A stretch of 64,000 bases of DNA, taken from GCA-2731375 sp964344935 (GTDB taxonomy: Bacteria > Pseudomonadota > Alphaproteobacteria > GCA-2731375). Below the pieces are notes generated by a model, which was not told the origin of the DNA, ran no database searches, and saw only the letters and a list, made by a program, of their open reading frames with translations. Of this stretch, positions 60,510 through 64,000 are shown in pieces. The position numbers and the translations under genes are program-made. The stretch is from assembly GCA_964344935.1 (NCBI GenBank), contig CAYFPL010000002.1, positions 310,001 to 374,000 of the forward strand, written 5' to 3'. Each line of letters opens with the position of its first letter. Positions within the stretch are counted from its first letter, which is position 1.

Positions 60510-61526
60510 CTAGATCTGATCCACTCGGCCGCGGCGTGAACGCATACGGGCGCGCATGGCCGTATCCGCCTCTGCCGTCCCGTCGTGAAATGTGCCGAAC
60601 AGCTTGTCCAGCGGCAGTAGGCTGCCGCCATAATTGCATTCGAAATACTTGTGATGCAGATAGTGAAAGTGCCCACCGCCGTCGATCGGCAGGTTCTTGC
60701 CAAGAAACAGCTTATCGAAACCGGCATGGCCCAGGGCGGGATAAAAGGCGGCCAAGTGAATTTGGTAAAGCGCGTTCACCGGGTGCAGCGCCAGCAGCCA
60801 TTGCACCACCACCGTCGAGAAATAGATCAGATGCTCCACCGGATGCATGGCAAGGCCGGACCACGGTCCAACTTCCACATTGCGGTGATGCACCGCATGC
60901 ACCGGTTTGTAGAGCCATTTGGCATGCAGCAGGCGATGGCCAAAATAGAAATGCAGGGCATGGACCACCGGCGCCAAAACCAATAACGCCACGAACCAGC
61001 CCCAGAACAGCACCGGCGATGACATTTCGAACAGACCCAAATAGCCGTTGGCAAAGGCCCAGTATGTGACCGCCTCGTAGGCAGTGATGGTCGGAACGCC
61101 AAATACGAGAGTGCGAAACATATTGTCCCGCACCTGATCCCGGAACAGGAACCGGCGGGAGTTCGACGCCAATGGCCGGTCCGATAGTTTCAGTTTCGCG
61201 CCTTGGCCCTTGCGCACGTAGAAATAGATGTGCAGCCCCCCAAACAGCACCAGAATGAATGCCAGATTTCGCACAGCCAAAAGGCCAATCCACCAAATCT
61301 CGAACGATTTCATGGCCGCCAGTTCGGGCGTCAGGTAAGCCCAGGTCACAAGCGTCACGCCCAACCAAAAAGCGTTGTAGGGCCAAAGGTAGCCGGGAAA
61401 ACCGGAAAACCATTTCAGCACCAACAGGGGCCGGGGCGGCCAATGATTGATCGGCGCCAAGGCGATGGGGATCGCTGGGGTCCAATCGCTGTCGAGATTA
61501 CGCAACTCAGAGCTGGCATCGGTCAT
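60510..61526 (-). CDS. Sterol desaturase/fatty acid hydroxylase superfamily protein
   Basis: This 338-residue di-iron membrane enzyme has about five helices. The histidine clusters are clear: HFYFGHRLLH, HAVHHRN and HYLHHKYFECNYGG. This pattern binds two irons and supports hydroxylation or desaturation of a lipid chain. The substrate is not known. ATG 61526 with GGAGG 5 bases upstream is the start; 61544 adds six residues. It faces the acyl-CoA dehydrogenase genes on the same strand, with 140 bases between. Confidence 0.88.
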   Translation of the reverse strand: MTDASSELRNLDSDWTPAIPIALAPINHWPPRPLLVLKWFSGFPGYLWPYNAFWLGVTLVTWAYLTPELAAMKSFEIWWIGLLAVRNLAFILVLFGGLHIYFYVRKGQGAKLKLSDRPLASNSRRFLFRDQVRDNMFRTLVFGVPTITAYEAVTYWAFANGYLGLFEMSSPVLFWGWFVALLVLAPVVHALHFYFGHRLLHAKWLYKPVHAVHHRNVEVGPWSGLAMHPVEHLIYFSTVVVQWLLALHPVNALYQIHLAAFYPALGHAGFDKLFLGKNLPIDGGGHFHYLHHKYFECNYGGSLLPLDKLFGTFHDGTAEADTAMRARMRSRRGRVDQI

Positions 61527-61666
61527 GTCAGCCTCCAATGGCATTGCTCGTCACTGCGCTTCACATTAGCAGCGCCGATGACATTGAACAAAAACTTTGC
61601 CGGAGAACAATGGCGCGGCCAATTCAATCGTTTCGCCGCATCATCAAGAAAATGTCCAGCAGCACC

Positions 61667-62782
61667 CTAGTCCAGCAAGAGGGTCGCCAGATGCCGGCGG
61701 TGATGGGCGCCGTCACCGTGCTGTTGTTCGCACCACAAGGCCCGGCGACGATAGAGCTGGGCATCGCATTCATAGGTGAAGCCAAAGGCGCCATGGAATT
61801 GAATGGCCCGATCGGAGGCAAAGGCGAAAGCATCCGCCGCCTGGGCCTTGGCCATGCGCACGGCGATTTCGCCGCGGCCTTCCGCCATGTCGAATACGGT
61901 CGCGGCATGATAGAGGTGCGAGCGAGCAGCCTCGAGACCGGTCAAAGCGTCAACCATGGGGTGCTTCAGGGCTTGATAGGCGCCGATGAAATGATCGAAC
62001 TGGCGCCGGGTGGTCAGATAATCCAAGGTCACGTTGATGACACCGGCGATGCCGCCGCACATCTCGGCGGCATAGAGCAAACAGGCGGCCAGATGCAGGC
62101 GATGCAGGTTGGCCGCGGGCAACAGGTTTTCTTCCCCGACAGTGATGCCGTCCAGGTTCAAGGCGTATGAGCGGCGGCTCTCGTCGATAACGATTTCCCG
62201 CTGTAAGGCGCCGGCAGGAAGGTCGGCGGATTCGATCAAAACCATAACCGGCTCCCCATCAAGGGAGGCGGAGACAAGGAAAACATTCGCCACTTGGGCG
62301 TCGGTGACGAAGGTCTTTTGCCCGGCCAGAACCAACCGGCTGCCGTCCCGTTCCGCCGTGCAGGTCAGATTACGAAGATCCCAATCGCCGTGCGCCTCGG
62401 TCAATGCCAGGGCCGCGATGCTGCCGCCCGCCAGTTGCGGCAGCCATTGGGATTTCTGATCGTCGCTGCCGCCGTATTGGATGGCCTGGGCCGCCAATGT
62501 CGTGGATATCAGGGGTGATGAGAACAGGTTGCGGCCCATGGGTTCGACAATGGTTACCACCTCGCCAAGGCCCAGGCCGCTGCCGCCGTACTCCTCCGGA
62601 ATGGCGATACCCAGCCAACCCAGTTCGGCAATTTCCTGCCACAATTCCGGCCCGATAGATTGTTCGGCTTCCAATTGCCGGCGCACTGCGTCGATGGGCG
62701 ATTTGTCGGCCGAAAAGGCCTCGGCAATTTCCAGCAACTGCTGCTGCTCGTCGGTGAAAACGATATCAGGCTGTTCACTCAT
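61667..62782 (-). CDS. Acyl-CoA dehydrogenase family protein
   Basis: This 371-residue protein has the N-terminal helical domain (WQEIAELGWLGIAIPEEYGG), the middle domain with LALTEAHGDWDLRN and VLAGQKTFVTDAQVANVFLV, and the C-terminal helices with FDHFIGAYQALKHPMVDALT and AIQFHGAFGFTYECDAQLY. It is the second of two adjacent ACAD genes; the upstream one ends 12 bases before this start. Paired dehydrogenases of this type often form heteromers acting on steroid or branched acyl-CoA side chains. That is inference here. Confidence 0.9.
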   Translation of the reverse strand: MSEQPDIVFTDEQQQLLEIAEAFSADKSPIDAVRRQLEAEQSIGPELWQEIAELGWLGIAIPEEYGGSGLGLGEVVTIVEPMGRNLFSSPLISTTLAAQAIQYGGSDDQKSQWLPQLAGGSIAALALTEAHGDWDLRNLTCTAERDGSRLVLAGQKTFVTDAQVANVFLVSASLDGEPVMVLIESADLPAGALQREIVIDESRRSYALNLDGITVGEENLLPAANLHRLHLAACLLYAAEMCGGIAGVINVTLDYLTTRRQFDHFIGAYQALKHPMVDALTGLEAARSHLYHAATVFDMAEGRGEIAVRMAKAQAADAFAFASDRAIQFHGAFGFTYECDAQLYRRRALWCEQQHGDGAHHRRHLATLLLD

Positions 62783-62794
62783 ACTGCAGCCCGC

Positions 62795-64000
62795 CTAGTC
62801 CTGTTTCGGCAGGCCCAGGACCCGCTCGCCGACAATGTTTTTCTGGATCTGCGAGGTGCCGCCGCCAATCGTGCCAGAGAAAGCGTTGAAATATCCCCGT
62901 TGCCAGCGGCCTTTGTCCATAGCCTCGCTATCGCCCACATAACGTGAGGCATTGGCGCCCTGCAAGGTGACGGCGAACTGGTTCAAGCGCCGGCGCCATT
63001 CCGATCCGATCAATTTCCGTGACATGGCGATAGAGGCGGGCCGCTCGGAGATCAACGCCGGTATCTTGGCCCTTGAATTGTTCAATTCCATGCCGCGCTC
63101 CTCCATCAGGAATGCGACAAGTTGATCGCGGACCAAAGGATCCTCGATCGCCGGCCGGCCGTCGCGCATGGCCCGGCGCGCCATATCGATCACTTCCGAT
63201 GTGCTGACGCTCATGGAATGGACACCACCGGCCTGGCCACCGCTGACCGCGCGTTCGAAGGTCAGGGTTTTCATGGCCACCTGCCAGCCGTCACCCTCTT
63301 CGCCAATCAAGCAGCGTTCCGATATGCGCGCGTCATTGAAGAAGGTCTGGGTGAAGCCGTGTTCACCGGTCATCTTCTTGATGGGCACGGGATCAACACC
63401 GGCGATCTTCATGGGCGCAAGGAAATAGCTGAGGCCTTCGTATTTTGTATTGGTCTGGGTATCGGTGCGGGCCAGCAGGATGATGTAGTCCGCATACGCG
63501 CCGAGGGAAGTCCAGATCTTGGATCCGTTGAGGACGAATTCGTCGCCGTCGCGGGTCGCGCGCAATTGCGCGTTGCCCAAGTCGGAACCGTTGTCCGGTT
63601 CCGAAAAGCCCTGACACCAGATGTCCTCAGCCGAAAGAATGCGCTTGATGTAGGCCTTCTTCTGGGCCTCTGTACCCATGTTCAGGATCAAAGGCCCGGC
63701 CCAACTCAAACCAATTGTATTGGTCATGAATGGCACTTTGTGGCGCACCATTTCCGCCGTGGCGATATCCTGGAACACTTGATCCTTGCCACCGCCGCCA
63801 TATTCCGCCGGCCAGGCCATCCCTAGATATCCCGCCTCGTAAACCTGGCGCTGCCAGTCGCGCAGGAATTCGAACTGCTGGTCTGTTCCCACTTCCATGA
63901 AGCTTTGCGGCAACAGGAAGCCTGGGTCGGCCGGTTTGTTCTCCGCGAACCAGGCCGAAGCCTCCGTTCGGAATTCGTCGAGCTCCCTTTGGGCAATGCT
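62795..64000 (-). CDS. Acyl-CoA dehydrogenase family protein (N-terminus beyond window)
   Basis: The gene runs off the right edge; 401 residues are visible. Core ACAD signs are GMAWPAEYGGGGKDQVFQ, CQGFSEPDNGSDLGNAQLRA, NGSKIWTSLGAYADYIILLART and the C-terminal FSGTIGGGTSQIQKNIVGERVLGLP. The FSGTIGGGTSQIQ tail is typical of FadE-like enzymes. The frame is open to base 64000 without a start that fits. It pairs with the ACAD gene downstream on the same strand. Confidence 0.9.
   Translation of the reverse strand, partial: SIAQRELDEFRTEASAWFAENKPADPGFLLPQSFMEVGTDQQFEFLRDWQRQVYEAGYLGMAWPAEYGGGGKDQVFQDIATAEMVRHKVPFMTNTIGLSWAGPLILNMGTEAQKKAYIKRILSAEDIWCQGFSEPDNGSDLGNAQLRATRDGDEFVLNGSKIWTSLGAYADYIILLARTDTQTNTKYEGLSYFLAPMKIAGVDPVPIKKMTGEHGFTQTFFNDARISERCLIGEEGDGWQVAMKTLTFERAVSGGQAGGVHSMSVSTSEVIDMARRAMRDGRPAIEDPLVRDQLVAFLMEERGMELNNSRAKIPALISERPASIAMSRKLIGSEWRRRLNQFAVTLQGANASRYVGDSEAMDKGRWQRGYFNAFSGTIGGGTSQIQKNIVGERVLGLPKQD

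Noticed and set aside
1..64000. CRISPR arrays, insertion sequences, prophage or integrative elements
   Set aside because: No regular repeat-spacer pattern, transposase, integrase or phage structural gene was seen. The tRNA-Val has no adjacent integrase or 3' duplicate.

Overview
The window looks like a chromosomal segment of an alphaproteobacterium, most likely a free-living, Rhodospirillales-like and probably marine lineage. This rests on gene content and order: a Caulobacter-type cpa/tad pilus cluster, a DgcN/DgcA pair, the TIGR02186 + TauE/SafE pair, a PAS_5-type small protein, an HmoA-like/P450/GST-rich catabolic background and a UGSC-type selenoprotein. Base composition is GC-rich (about 60 percent by eye) with a few AT-rich intergenic patches. 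I see no insertion sequence, prophage, CRISPR array or rRNA. There is one tRNA gene.

Layout. (1) 1-3273: the tail of an MlaA/VacJ lipoprotein gene, a gamma-carbonic-anhydrase-like protein, then dgcN and dgcA (D-glutamate use by N-acetylation and racemisation). dgcA has an in-frame TAG in the middle. (2) 3274-16845: Tad/Flp pilus cluster: flp pilin with its own strong terminator, prepilin peptidase cpaA, a double-length cpaB, cpaC, cpaD, cpaE, cpaF, tadB and tadC. On the other strand is a TPR+SPOR lipoprotein. Then come a stand-alone CpaC-N-domain protein and a response regulator with a degenerate GGDEF-like domain. (3) 16884-20514: sulfur-handling group: TIGR02186 protein, TauE/SafE exporter, BigR/SqrR-like ArsR repressor, CcdA, TusA. 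(4) 20722-37270: a mixed metabolic region: YihY/BrkB, VOC, FAD enzymes, LLM flavin monooxygenase, a crotonase lacking both usual catalytic glutamates, acyl-CoA dehydrogenase, dienelactone hydrolase, two convergent class III adenylate cyclases, GSTs, a free biotinyl carrier, P450 and a thioesterase. (5) 37384-48784: housekeeping and membrane: glmS, glmU, SLC13 transporter with RCK_C domains, gph, tRNA-Val(CAC), PAS protein, alaS, and a cyclic-nucleotide-gated K+ channel. (6) 48800-57266: a 49-residue lipoprotein, a UGSC selenoprotein with in-frame TGA and SECIS-like hairpin, its operon partner, an orphan TRAP small permease, icd, a LOG-family protein, a LysM protein, a hydrolase and an LLM enzyme. 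(7) 57526-64000: GSTs, two methyltransferases, a fatty acid hydroxylase-superfamily protein and two acyl-CoA dehydrogenases, the last cut by the window edge.

The most striking item is the selenoprotein at 49047-49568. Its TGA sits in a UGSC / U-x-x-C-x-x-C motif, is followed within a few bases by a hairpin of the right size and distance for a bacterial SECIS, and lies 18 bases downstream of a cysteine-rich partner gene of unknown function. Other points worth attention are the tandem-duplicated CpaB, the unresolved start of cpaE (probable ATT start or a frameshift), a composite motif shared by the upstream regions of flp and cpaB, and the amber codon in dgcA. All family names are from reading the translations. 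No database search was possible.
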